Shown one piece after another: positions 29,839-40,984 of a stretch of 64,000 nt of DNA. The notes beneath the pieces were generated by a model. The model did no database searches. It was not told the DNA's origin and saw nothing but the letters and a program-made list of their open reading frames with translations. This stretch comes from Doryteuthis pealeii. Taxonomy: Eukaryota > Mollusca > Cephalopoda > Myopsida > Loliginidae. The translations under genes were made by a program, and so were the position numbers. Numbering within the stretch: position 1 is the first letter of the stretch; each line of letters starts with the position of its first letter. Location: the NCBI GenBank assembly GCA_023376005.1, contig CM042179.1, positions 18,307,423 through 18,371,422 of the forward strand, given 5' to 3'.

Positions 29839-29954
29839 TCAAGTTTTTATTGTGATTTTTAAAGGAAATTTTCATATACGTTTAAATTCGTGTTTTCTTT
29901 TTTTGACATATACGTTAGTCATTTTTTATTTGATTTTTAAAGGAAATTTTCATA
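29839..29954 (+). repeat. 116-bp direct repeat, right copy
   Basis: Partner of 23136-23251 (one mismatch). It begins exactly where recognisable gag ends. Confidence 0.9.
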
Positions 29955-30910
29955 CGAATAGTAGAAATACAAAAAAGATTAAAGATTAAAGATCTGTTTC
30001 TCTGAAAAATACAACAAAAACAAAAACCAAAAATCATAAAAAACAAAACAAAAAAGAGAACGGATATTTAGTTTTATTACTTTCTTTCATAACGTCATAA
30101 AGTTAAAAAAAAAAAAAAAAGAAGAAAAGAAGCTTAAGTCAGAAAAATAGTTAGGAATAATTATTTTGCCTAGAAATTAATTGTCAGTCAGTTCTTAGGA
30201 GAATAAGTTAATGTTTAATGTAACTATATTCAAATACTCTGTTAGAGGGAGAAAACTCATGTTTTACAGGCGTTTTGAAATTCTGACATCAGTGAGAATG
30301 AACAAAAAATATGGAAGCAAATGAGTAAAAAATCACATTCCAATAACAATTCAATTCCGTAAGTAAAAACACAACAGAGACACGCGCGTTGGAACAATCG
30401 TTTATGTTTCTAGAAGTGTTTAGAAATAAGAACGGGAATAACTCATTTATAATTAAGACAATACTAACCTACCGTAAATAAAATAAGTACAATCGTAAAT
30501 AATAATTCTTAAATATATAAAAACCTCGGATATTTATGTTGTGGAAAATTGCGCATTTTTAAACTTACATTTTTAGATAGATTAAATAAAGCTTAATTTA
30601 TGGTGAAAATAACTGCATCATAGCAACTTATAGACGTTTAAAATTAAATTTTTAAGGGGATAAAAATAGGCCAATAGAATCAGAGAAAATCCCTTTTATT
30701 TTGCATCAAATTAAAAAAAACTATGGAAAAAAAAAAGAAAAGAAAAGAAAAGAAGAAAAAAAGAATTATGTTCTCTTCAGAATTTGATCTTTCTAGAAAA
30801 TAGGGAATAGATTTTTTTTTCAAATGACCAAACGTTATGAATTGATAAATAAATCCTGTTCTTTTAATTTAAAAAAAAATTAAAAAAATAAAACTGTTCG
30901 TTATGAAAAT
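29955..30910. other. AT-rich region without genes
   Basis: A-rich tracts (30106-30120, 30714-30760) and no frame with recognisable protein sequence on either strand. Confidence 0.5.
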
Positions 30911-30911
30911 G

Positions 30912-31111
30912 AATTCGTCGCGGAGCCAATAAAGACGTCGACTCCGCGAACAAAAAAAGAAAAAAAAAAAAAAAAGAAAAAAAAAAAAACAACCTCAAAA
31001 CAAAACAAAAGAATCGAATGACATTACTAAGCAAAGGAGGACAAACGAGGAGTTAACGGTTCAACAATAACAATGGAATTTTATTCGCATGAACGTTACA
31101 GAAATTCGTAC
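30912..31111 (-). mobile_element. Degenerate LTR end related to E8
   Basis: tcgcggagccaataaagacg and tcgactccgcgaac align with the E8 left end. Both have a GC stem around a gtcgac motif, followed about 100 bp later by a ttttattc. The stretch between is dominated by A-runs. The 53-bp satellite starts at its right end. Confidence 0.5.
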
Positions 31112-31191
31112 ATGAACGACCGATTAGTTGTTGGTAAAGGAACAAAGAGAACGGAAATTGGTACATGAACGACCGATTGCATGTTGCTAAA
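31112..31191 (+). repeat. 53-bp satellite, left remnant
   Basis: About one and a half units (gtacatgaacgaccgatt, ggtaaaggaacaaagagaac). The E9 insertion interrupts the array here at gctaaa. Confidence 0.85.
31188..31191. repeat. E9 target-site duplication, left
   Basis: taaa of a satellite unit, repeated at 33997-34000. Confidence 0.85.
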
Positions 31192-31724
31192 TGTTGTATA
31201 TGCAAAAGTCGAAATCTCCCGATTCACTAATACAAGCTACATACACTCGCTAACGGGACGGACAAAGTCGGAAGTGCCCTCTATCGTTACCTAAAACGGA
31301 ATGACCATTTTAACATATATCTGCGCATGGGCTCCAATCGGAGTTCCGCTTTGATAGTCAATTCCCAAAATTAAATAAAAATAAAAAAATTGGTAAATAA
31401 AATTCGAATATCATCCAATGAAAGCGATTCCCGGGTGAAGTGAAAACAACTCCAATTGATCCAACTTGGGACCGCCGATCTCTATAAAACGAACAGCTTT
31501 GAAAGGCACCGACAGTCAGAGCCTTCAGGCACCATCACGAACGCAGGCCGACGAGCGCTAGCAAAAACGAAGGACACATCAAAAGGCGGCGGATCACACC
31601 CCCAACTTACCCAAACCTGACCTCACCAGGCAGTCAAATCAACAAGCGAACATTTCTACATCATTCGTTGATACAAAAAAACGCTACTACCAATACACAA
31701 TATTATGCCAAACGGTTTATAACA
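31192..31724 (+). mobile_element. E9 5' LTR, 533 bp
   Basis: tgttgtatatgc to tttataaca, matched by 33466-33996. TG...CA ends. A TATA-like ctataaaacg lies at 31481-31490. The primer site follows after 2 bp. Confidence 0.9.
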
Positions 31725-31726
31725 TC

Positions 31727-31738
31727 TGGTGTCAGAAG
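31727..31738 (+). promoter_or_regulatory. E9 primer binding site (tRNA-Leu type)
   Basis: tggtgtcagaag matches the complement of the CTTCTGACACCA end of Leu tRNAs, two bases after the LTR. Confidence 0.7.
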
Positions 31739-31753
31739 CGTGCGATCGAGGAA

Positions 31754-32167
31754 ATGGATTATACAGATCTTCCCCGAAAGGAATTATTCGATCTTTTTGC
31801 AAAACGAAAAATAGAACTATTAGTCCTAAAATGTACTCCAAATCGGCCTGACCAGGCCACAATCACCAAATTGCAAGATGATTTAAATACCATGACAACC
31901 GCACTTAAATTTGTTAAACCTGACGGCCCAACCGTGCACAACATTGCACATAGCACAGCGAGGCCAACAAACGAATCATCAACAACCAGCACAGAGGCCA
32001 CAGCACAGTATACAAGTCTCCCACGAAAGAAACTATTCGATCTCTTCGCGAAACGGAAAATTGAGTTACTGCATCTAAAATGTAGCCCAAACCGACCTGA
32101 CAAGGCAACAATAACCAAACTACAAGAGGATTTAAACAACCTGTCCAGACCGCCCTTAAAGTTGTAA
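31754..32167 (+). CDS. E9 repeated LPRK..LFDLFAKRKIELL protein
   Basis: A 137-codon frame beginning ATG 16 bp after the primer site. The protein is built from a repeated block. Residues 5-43 (LPRKELFDLFAKRKIELLVL then KCTPNRPDQATITKLQDDLN) recur at residues 88-126 with few changes. Each block is followed by a linker ending in the pattern V-K-P-x2-P-T-x3-I-A-H. The helical K-E-L-F-D-L...K...K-L-x2-D-L pattern resembles a SAP/SAP-like helix-extension-helix fold seen at some Gag N-termini; this is inference. No capsid, knuckle, protease or RT follows. A frame break at about 32160 leads to related sequence downstream. The product may be a reduced Gag or nothing. Confidence 0.5.
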   Translation: MDYTDLPRKELFDLFAKRKIELLVLKCTPNRPDQATITKLQDDLNTMTTALKFVKPDGPTVHNIAHSTARPTNESSTTSTEATAQYTSLPRKKLFDLFAKRKIELLHLKCSPNRPDKATITKLQEDLNNLSRPPLKL

Positions 32168-33452
32168 AACCTACCGAACCAACTCTGTACGAGATTGCGC
32201 ACAACACAGTGCCGACAACAAAGGGTGCAACTTCAACCAGTTCAGCGATCAAACAGCCGACTCTGAGGATATCAAACCTCGAAACACAATTGCACACAAC
32301 ACTGCAGAGGATTTAAACAACTTGTCAGCCGCCCTTAAAGTTGTAAAACCTATCGAACCAACCTTGTACGAGATTGCGCACAACAAAGCGCCAACAATAA
32401 ACGATGCAACCACAAGCACAGTGATCAAAACAGCCCGCTTGAATGATGTAAAACTTCACAAAATAACTCCAAGTGACTCGACCATGACCAACACCCTGGT
32501 AAAAACAACATCATCCACACCTCAGCTCCCACTAATTCACGACGACAGCAAAAGTAAAGCCATGACCCCTACTAATAGTCACGACAGTAACAATGCACAT
32601 AACACAACAATGGTATCAACCACAACAAGCACAGTGATCAAAACAGCTGACCCGGAGGAGGTAAAACCACACAAAATAGCTTCAAGTGATTCAGCTACAA
32701 CCAATACCCTGGTTAAAAACATCGTCCACATCTCACCTCACACTAGTCGACGATAGCACTACAACTAAAGTAATGACCCCCACTACTACTACTACCGACG
32801 ACAATACTAGAACGGTATATCCCGTACTAACGATTGCCACAATCAGCACCACCACACCACACGAACATAAGCCCGCTAAAAGCAAAAAATTACAACTTGG
32901 ATCCCACTTGCTCGCACGGACGCAACTGTCCCTGTCGTCAACCACTACTCACTCGGACACATATCACAGCAACGGATTATAACAAACCATCCATAAGCAT
33001 CAGGCGCCGCATTCCCCATAAATACAATCCTAATCAGCTTCAAACGACATTTTTTCTGCCATACCAGGCGAAAGGGACCACACATCAAAGCTATCGGGAC
33101 CAAGCCACATTTCTCTCCACCACAGAGAAATACATAAATTATCCTCACAACTTACAACATCTAAAACTAACCCAAAATATATTTACCCTACAAACAACAT
33201 CCACATCGTTCCTATCACGTGACATTCACAGCAACAAACAACTTATATCCACTCCCACCTGTCTATGGGGAAAAACAGATCAACAAATAACAACACACAC
33301 CAACAGCCTGAAAACAGAAAGCCTGTGACTATAGAATTAACGATAAGACAACATTTCACACACACGCTTGAAATAACTTTATTTTCACATGATTCCTCAA
33401 AACACACTTTACACATACATACCCAAACCCATTGTGAATTCGTATCAATTTT
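32168..33452 (+). pseudogene. E9 Thr/Ser-rich coding remnant
   Basis: Continues the repeat theme: a third IAHNKA linker near 32370, then a Thr/Ser/Asn-rich region (32322-32756) with its own repeat (VIKTA...VK.HKI..SDS..TNTLVK twice). A frame change follows into a similar Thr-rich stretch to about 32980, and then low-complexity His/Asn/Gln-rich sequence to 33330. Composition is strongly A/C-biased on the plus strand. No known domain. It could be a mucin-like spacer or simply C/A-rich filler of a non-autonomous element. Confidence 0.4.
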
Positions 33453-33465
33453 CTGAGGGAGCTCT
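33453..33465 (+). other. E9 polypurine-type tract
   Basis: ctgagggagctct directly before the 3' LTR, the expected place for the plus-strand primer. Confidence 0.5.
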
Positions 33466-33996
33466 TGTTGTATATGCAAAAGTCGAAATCTCCCGATCAC
33501 TAATACAAAGCTACATACACTTCGCTAACGGGACGGACCAAAGTCGGAAGTGCCCTCTATCGTTACCTAAAAACGGAATGACCATTTAACATATATCTGC
33601 GCATGGGCTCCAATCGGAGTACCGCTTTGATAGTCAATTCCCAAAATTAAATAAAAAGATAAAAAAAAATAAAATTCGAATATCATTCCATGAAAGCAAT
33701 TCCCGGTCGTGAAGTGAAAACAACTCCCAATGATTCCAACTTTGGGACCGCCGATCTCTATTAAAACGAACAGCTTTGAAAGGCACCGGACAGTCCAGAG
33801 CCTTCAGGCACCATCACGAAACGCAGGCCGACGATGCGGCTAGCAAAAACGGAGGACCAACATCAAAAGGCGGGCACATCACACCCCCAACTTACCCAAA
33901 CCTGACCTCACCAGGCAGTCAAATCAAAACAAGCGAACATTTTCTACATCATTGTGTACAAAAACGCTACCAATCACAATTGCCAGGTTTATAACA
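33466..33996 (+). mobile_element. E9 3' LTR, 531 bp
   Basis: Second copy of the E9 LTR. It differs from the first mainly by one-base insertions and deletions (cgattcac/cgatcac, actcgct/acttcgct), a pattern more like sequencing noise than evolution. Confidence 0.9.
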
Positions 33997-34000
33997 TAAA
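33997..34000. repeat. E9 target-site duplication, right
   Basis: taaa, after which the satellite continues as ggaac. Confidence 0.85.
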
Positions 34001-37000
34001 GGAACCAAAGAGAACGGAAATTGGCTACATGAAACGACCGATTGCATGTTGCTAAAGGAACAAAGAGAACGGAAATTGGTATATGAACGACCGATTGCAG
34101 TTGCTAAAGGAACAAAGAGAACGGAAATTGGTAAATGAACGACCGATTGCATGTTGGAAAAGGAACAAAGAGAACGGGACATTGGGTATATGAACGACGA
34201 TTGCATGTTGCTAAAGGAACAAAGAAAACGGAAATTGGTAATGAACGACCGATTGCATGTTGCTAAAGGAACAAAGAGAAACGGAAAATTGGTATATGAA
34301 CGACCGATGCATGTTGGTAAAGGAACAAAGGAGAACGGAAATTGGTATATGAACGACCGATTGCATGTTGCTAAAGAACAAAGGAGAACGGAAATTGTAT
34401 ATGAACGACCGATTGCATGTTGCTAAAGGAACAAAGAGAACGGAAATTGGTATATGAACGACCGATTGGCATGTTGGTAAAGGAACAAAGAGAACGGAAA
34501 TTGGTATATGAACGACCGATTGCATGTTTGCTAAAGGAACAAAGAGAACGGAAATTGGTATATGAACGACCGATTGCATGTTGCTAAAGGAACAAAGAGA
34601 ACGGAAATTGGTATATGAACGACCGATTGCATGTTGGTAAAGGAACAAAGAGAACGGAAATTGGTATATGAACGACCGATTGCATGTTGGTAAAGGAACA
34701 AAGAGAAACGGAAATTGGTATATGAACGACCGATTGCATGTTGCTAAAGGAACAAAGAGAACGGAAATTGGTATATGAACGACCGATTGCATGTTGCTAA
34801 AGGAACAAAGAGAACGGAAATTGGTATATGAACGACCGATTGCATGTTGCTAAAGGAACAAAGAGAACGGAAATTGGTATATGAACGACCGATGCATTGT
34901 TGCTAAAGGAACAAAGAAACGGAAATTGGTATATGAAACGACCGATTGCATGTTGGTAAAGGAACAAAGAGAACGGAAATTGGTATATGAACGACCGATT
35001 GCATGTTGCTAAAGGAACAAAGAGAACGGAAATTGGTATATGAACGACCATTGCATGTTGCTAAAGGAACAAAGAGAAACGGAAATTGGTATATGAACGA
35101 CCGATTGCATGTTGCTAAAGGAACAAAAGAACGGAAATTGGTTATTGAACGACCGATTGCATGTTGCTAAAGGAACAAAGAGAACGGAAATTGGTATATG
35201 AACGACCGATTGCATGTTGTAAAGGAACAAAGAGAACGGAAATTGGTATATGAACGACCGATTGCATGTTGCTAAAGGAACAAAGAGAACGGAAATTGGT
35301 ATATGAAACGACCGATTGCATGTTGCTAAAGGAACAAAGGAGAACGGAAATTGGTATATGAACGACCGATTGCATGTTTGTAAAGGAACAAAGAGAACGG
35401 AAATATGGTATATGAACGACCGATTGCATTGTTGCTAAAGGAACAAAGAGAACGGAAATTGGTATATGAACGACCGATTGCATGTTGGTAAAGGAACAAA
35501 GAGAACGGAAATTGGTATATGAACGACCGATTGCATGTTGCGTAAAGGAACAAAGAGAACGGAAATTGGTATATGAACGACCGATTGCATGTTGCAAGGA
35601 ACACAAGAGAACGGAAATTGGTATATGAACGACCGATTGCATGTTGCTAAAGGAACAAAGAGAACGGAAATTGGTATATGAACGACCGATTGCATGTTGC
35701 TAAAGGAACAAAGGAGAACGGAAATTGGTATATGAACGAACCGATTGCATGTTGTAAAGGAACAAAGAGAAACGGAAATTGTATATGAACGACCGATTGC
35801 ATGTTGCTAAAGGAACAAAGAGAACGGAAATTGGTATATGAACGACCGATTGCATGTTGCTAAAGGACAAAGAGAAACGGAAATTGGTATATGAACGACC
35901 GATTGCATGTTGCTAAAGGAACAAAGAGAAAACGGAAATTGGTATATGAACGACCGATTGCATGTTGGTAAAGGAACAAAGAGAACGGAAATTGGTATAT
36001 GAACGACCGATTGCATGTTTGCTAAAGGAACAAAGAGAACGGAAATTGGTATATGAAACGACCGATTGCATGTTGGTAAAGGAACAAAGAGAACGAAATT
36101 GGTATATGAACGGACCGATTGCATGTTGCTAAAGGAACAAAGAAACGGAAATTGGTATATGAACGACCGATGCATGTTGCTTAAAAGGAACAAAGAGAAC
36201 GGAAATTGGTATATGAACGACCGATTGCATGTTGCTAAGGAACAAAGAGAACCGACATTTGTATAATGAACGACCGATTGCATGTTGCTAAAGAACAAAG
36301 AGACCGGACATTGGTATATGAACGACCGATTGCATGTTTGCTAAAGGAACAAAAGAGAACGGAAATTGGTATATGAACGACCGATTGCATGTTGCTAAAG
36401 GAACAAAGAGAACGAAAATTGGTAACATGAACGACCGATTGCATGTTAGTAAAGGAACAAAGAGAACCGGACATTGGTATATGAACGACCGATTGCATGT
36501 TGCTAAAGGAACAAAGAGACCTGACATTGGTATATGAACGACCGATTGCATGTTGCTAAAAGGAACAAGAGACCGGACATTGTATATGAACGACCGATTG
36601 CATGTTGGTAAAGGAACAAAGAGACCTGACATTGTATATGAACGACCGACATGTTGCAAAGGAACAAAGGAACGGAAATTGGTATATGAACGACCGATTG
36701 CATGTTGCTAAAGGAACAAAGAGAACGGAAATTGGTATATGAACGACCGATTGCATGTGCTAAAGGAACAAAGAGACCGGACATTGGTATAATGAACGAC
36801 CGATTGCATGAAACCTGACATTGGTATTGCATGTTGCTAAAGGAACAAAGAGACCGGACATTGGTATATGAACGACCGATTGCATGTTTGGAACAAAGAG
36901 ACCGGACATTGGTATATGAACGACCGATTACATGTTGGTAAAGGAACAAAGAAGACATTGGTATATGAACGACGATTGCACCTGCATGTGCTAAAGGAAC

Positions 37001-38351
37001 AAAGAGAACGGAAATTGGTATATGAACGACCGATTGCATGTTGCTAAAGGAAAAAAGAGACCGGACATTGGTATATGAACGACCGATTGCATGTTGCTAA
37101 AGGAACAAAGAGACGGAACATTGGTATATGAACGACCGATTGCATGTTGCTAAAGGAACAAAGAGAACGGACATTGGTTAATGAACGACGATTGCATGTT
37201 GTAAAGGAACAAAGAGACCGGACATTGGTTATGAACGACCGATTGCATGTTGCTAAAGGAACAAAGAGAACGGAAATTGGTATATGAACGACCGATTGCA
37301 TGTTGCTAAAGGAACAAAGAGAACGGAAATTGGTATATGAACGACCGATTGCATGTTGCTAAAGGAACAAAGAGACCGGACATTTGTATATGAACGACCG
37401 ATTGCATGTTGCTAAAGGAACAAAGAGACCGGACATTGGTATATGAACGACCGATTGCATGTTGCTAAAGGAACAAAGAGAACGGAAATTGGTATATGAA
37501 CGACCGATTGCATGTTGCTAAAGGAACAAAGAGAATGGAAATTGGTACATGAACGACCGATTGCATGTTAGTAAAGGAACAAAAGAGACCGGACATTGGT
37601 ATATGAACGACCGATTGCATGTTGCTAAAGGAACAAAGAGAACGGAAATTGGTATATGAACGACCGATTGCATGTTGGTAAAAGAACAAAGAGACCGGAC
37701 ATTGGTATATGAACGACCGATTGCATGTTGCTAAAGGAACAAAGAGAACGGAAATTGGTTATATGAACGACCGATTGCATGTTGGTAAAGGAACAAAGAG
37801 AACGGAAATTGGTACATGAACGACCGATTGCATGTTGCTAAAGGAACAAAGAGACCGGACATTGTATATGAACGACCGATTGCATGTTGCTAAAGGAACA
37901 AAGAGACCGGACATTGGTATATGAACGACCGATTGCATGTTGCTAAAGGAACAAAGAGAACGGAAATTGGTATATGAACTACCGATTGCATGTTGCTAAA
38001 GGAACAAAGAGAATGGAAATTGGTACATGAACGACCGATTGCATGTTAGTAAAGGAACAAAGAGACCGGAAATTGGTATATGAACGACCGATTGCATGTT
38101 GCTAAAGGAACAAAGAGAATGGAAATTGGTACATGAACGACCGATTGCATGTTAGTAAAGGAACAAAGAGACCGGACATTGGTATATGAATGACCGATTG
38201 CATGTTGCTAAAGGAACAAAGAGAATGGAAATTGGTATATGAACGACCGATTGCATGTTGCTAAAGGAACAAAGAGAACGGAAATTGGTACATGAACGAC
38301 CGATTGCATGTTGGTAAAGGAAAAAGAGAACGGAAATTGGTATATGAATGA
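33997..38351 (+). repeat. 53-bp satellite array, about 80 units
   Basis: A 53-bp unit (containing gaacgaccgattgcatgttg and aaaggaacaaagagaac) repeats about 80 times. Variants include gttgct or gttggt, agaacggaaatt or agaccggacatt, and ggtatatg or ggtacatg. The ccggacatt type is concentrated from about 36300 rightward. Because 53 is not a multiple of 3, frames through it change each unit; apparent minus-strand frames of SVVHIPISVLFVPLATCNR type are by-products. Many units at 34.0-36.6 kb have one-base indels. Confidence 0.97.
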
Positions 38352-38864
38352 CCGAGAGAACAAATAACAAGACAAAATCAGTCAGGTGAACATTAAAATG
38401 GTCAGAGAGGTATATAGTTCGCATTCATTCTTTTTATCGGCTACAGTTCCATCTGCTACCATCGGTTGTTGAGATGGGGGATATCTCCCTTTTCTTTGGG
38501 AACCTCTGCTAGTGGTCAACTAACATCTTACTTTTTCAGCGTCTAAAGCTCAACTCACCTCCCCGGGGTCCAGAAAACTAACTGACTTAACTTCCAAAAA
38601 TCTCACAGAGGTCCCAATTCTCGATATCAAATCTCGTCCACGAGATTTGTGCCTATCGTGATTTGAAAAGTTCTTTGTGTTTAATCTAGGTCACATTTTA
38701 TAACTACTCTGACTCTTGTTAACTCTAAATCTTGTTTAAAACCAGACCCTCTGTCTGGCCAATGGGCTTTATCATAATTTTCTATATATTCTAAACCCTT
38801 TTCTTATTTTGATGGTTTCTCTGACCGACCATTCACATACCTTATTAGTACATATAATACATGT

Positions 38865-38900
<36 letters not shown>

Positions 38901-39087
38901 GTATGTATGAATGCGCATACACATATATATACCCATCTATGGGTGGTCTTACTCTATCTACACCACACATATATTTCTACATATATGTGGTTGACTTACT
39001 ACTTATTCAATTATCTACCTAGAATTATATATACCCACCTACACCCGCATGCACAGATGCACACTGCACCCATGCATTGTGCTATAG
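38352..39087 (-). mobile_element. Degenerate LTR of the E12 family, inverted, in the satellite
   Basis: Reverse-complement match to the E12 LTR. The matched blocks are caaaatcagtcaggtgaaca, ggtcagagaggtatata, caaatctcgtccacgagatt, acttactacttattcaatta and catgcattgtgctata. The last corresponds to the LTR start and the first to about 230 bp before its end, so the fragment lacks that end. Substitutions are many, so it is much older than E12. An AC/AT microsatellite (38862-38900) matches the microsatellite part of the LTR. Confidence 0.75.
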
Positions 39088-39112
39088 GTCGCTTGCATGT
39101 TGGTAAAGGTAC
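39088..39112 (+). repeat. 53-bp satellite, right remnant
   Basis: ggtcgcttgcatgttggtaaagg resumes the satellite unit right after the LTR fragment. Confidence 0.65.
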
Positions 39113-40980
39113 GATTCCTTATCCTGTATTCATTTCTAAAATAATATAAGATTTTTTTTTTTTTAAGAGACGTTAGATTTTGTTTTCGGAAAAGTGACGC
39201 TTTGTCTAACTTTTATCAAGTAGTGTATATTTTTCTGTAAATAGAATTTCAAGTCTAAGAAACTATATGCCCCTTGACGAATGGACTGCCAAAAGAATTG
39301 AATAAATGGAAAGATTAGTTCGTCCCTAGCTCGGGGTGAACAGGAAGTACAAATTGGGCATATGGTAAATTTCTGAAAAATACAAAGAGAGCATTTTGGC
39401 TCGGCCGAGAATAAATGAGAAATCCCTTACCTAAGTACTTTCGCTGAGTGGGCGAAAGTTGACACCCCTAAAGAGTGGTGGTCACAATAAGCATTAAGAG
39501 AGGAGGAGGAGGAAAGCTATCCTCCCGTTATCCTCATTGTAGGTAATGGTAACAGAAAGGGATTTTAGAAGGTTGGAGAAACAGGGGTTGTGCTTAGAAT
39601 TTTGACAACGTCGCATTTTTACAAGTTTGGGATTTTGGAAATTCAAAATAAAGGAATGATAAATGCAAATTGATTAGAAACTGACATTAGGGAAGATGCT
39701 TCTTCCCCCGTCTGACCATACCCTGTATGTCTTAAAAGAGCTGATTTTGGAGCTCGTCGCACTTTGCCAGCAAGCTACCCAGAGATCCTGTTGCCGAGAG
39801 AGGCGTCGTCGTCTGAGAAAAGTCAACTCCGATACCAACTCTGATAGAACTTACCAACTCCTGTCCTTGAACCAGTCTAGAGTGTCACTCTCCCGACTTG
39901 AACATTTTTCCTGCAAACAACATTATTTTGTACAGACTTTGCCTGTATATAAAAGCATTTTCAACTTTAAAAGAACTTGTTAAAGTGTTATTTCATGTAA
40001 CCCTTTTCCAATTGTGGACTGCGACATCTTCTTCTTTCCAGCAGTGACCTTCACCTTTCTCACTATTTAAAAATTCACAACGTGTGGTTAGAAGGGTGTA
40101 GGGTTGCATCCCTGAAGAGAAACCAGCAACACGAGGTGGAACAGCTCTACAGTTTATTAGTTAATTGCTGTTTATACTGATTGGCTAATTTGGGTCTCCG
40201 TCTTAATCAGATCCCATACCGGTTAAGGTTTATACGATGACCCGACATTGAAAGTAGTAGTTTTGCCCTAAAAAAGCCAAAATGAGCCGGTGACTGGGAA
40301 AACCATGGCAGAGGTGAGGGTTGGTAACCATGGCCGAGCTGGAGCTGGAGATGACTAGATCGAGGCTTGCCGGGAGGATGCCGAATCAAGATTAGCTATA
40401 GACTTGGTCGTCGTCTGGTCAGAACATATGAAGTTCGCCAGTAGTTTGGGATACTGCAAGAACGTTGACAGCAAAAAGTCTGGGGTAGAACCGAGCCGAA
40501 GGCTGGAGACCGAGGTATTGCCGGACAGGATGCAGGAACCTAAGGCAGGGCCGAGCTGCAGGGTCGAACTGGAGTCGAAGCTCGACCACGGCCAGGACAG
40601 CTATCATCAGCAGCAGTAGTAGCAGGTAGAAAAGGTCTCATCATCATCAGCAGCAGCAGGAACAGGCGTCAGGATCAACATTCTTCAGGTGCTGAATGGT
40701 ATGATATATGGTGTGTGTGGTATGATACATTCCTGCAACCACCTCAAATATTACTTATTAACTTATTAATTTATTTACTTGTCGGAACTTGTATTTGGGG
40801 GAGGGGAAAAAGTTGGTCTAGCTTTTCTATGGTTCTAGCTAGCTAGGTACCCTCACCGACCGATTCATTCAAAAATTAAAAAAACACTTGCTTTCTTCTT
40901 CTTGCAGCCTACTCTCACCAAAATACCTCATTCTCTCTATGACTTTATTCTACTTTAAAATCCCCATTTCGATGATATTG
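39113..40980. other. Unassigned region, no supported gene
   Basis: Open frames are short and without recognisable domains. 40430-40680 is GC-richer and ends in (cag/cat)n-like sequence. No repeat partner was found in the window. Confidence 0.45.
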
Positions 40981-40984
40981 AATG

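Noticed and set aside
30700..31000. Poly-A tracts as retroposed mRNA tails
   Set aside because: No target duplications or coding sequence beside them; the region is generally A-rich.
31759..32297. Cys/Leu-rich minus-strand frames
   Set aside because: Antisense to the repeated E9 block; the plus-strand protein explains the pattern.
34211..37039. Minus-strand frames rich in SVVHIPISVLFVPL as membrane proteins
   Set aside because: They are translations of the 53-bp satellite; frame continuity depends on indels.
33997..38351. Regular short repeats as a CRISPR array
   Set aside because: Units are contiguous with no unique spacers; the context is eukaryotic TEs.
39696..39983. A 95-codon plus-strand frame
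   Set aside because: No recognisable domain and no supporting signals; left as unassigned.
40404..40619. Small plus-strand frame in GC-rich sequence
   Set aside because: No domain, equally open on the other strand, ends in triplet-repeat-like sequence.
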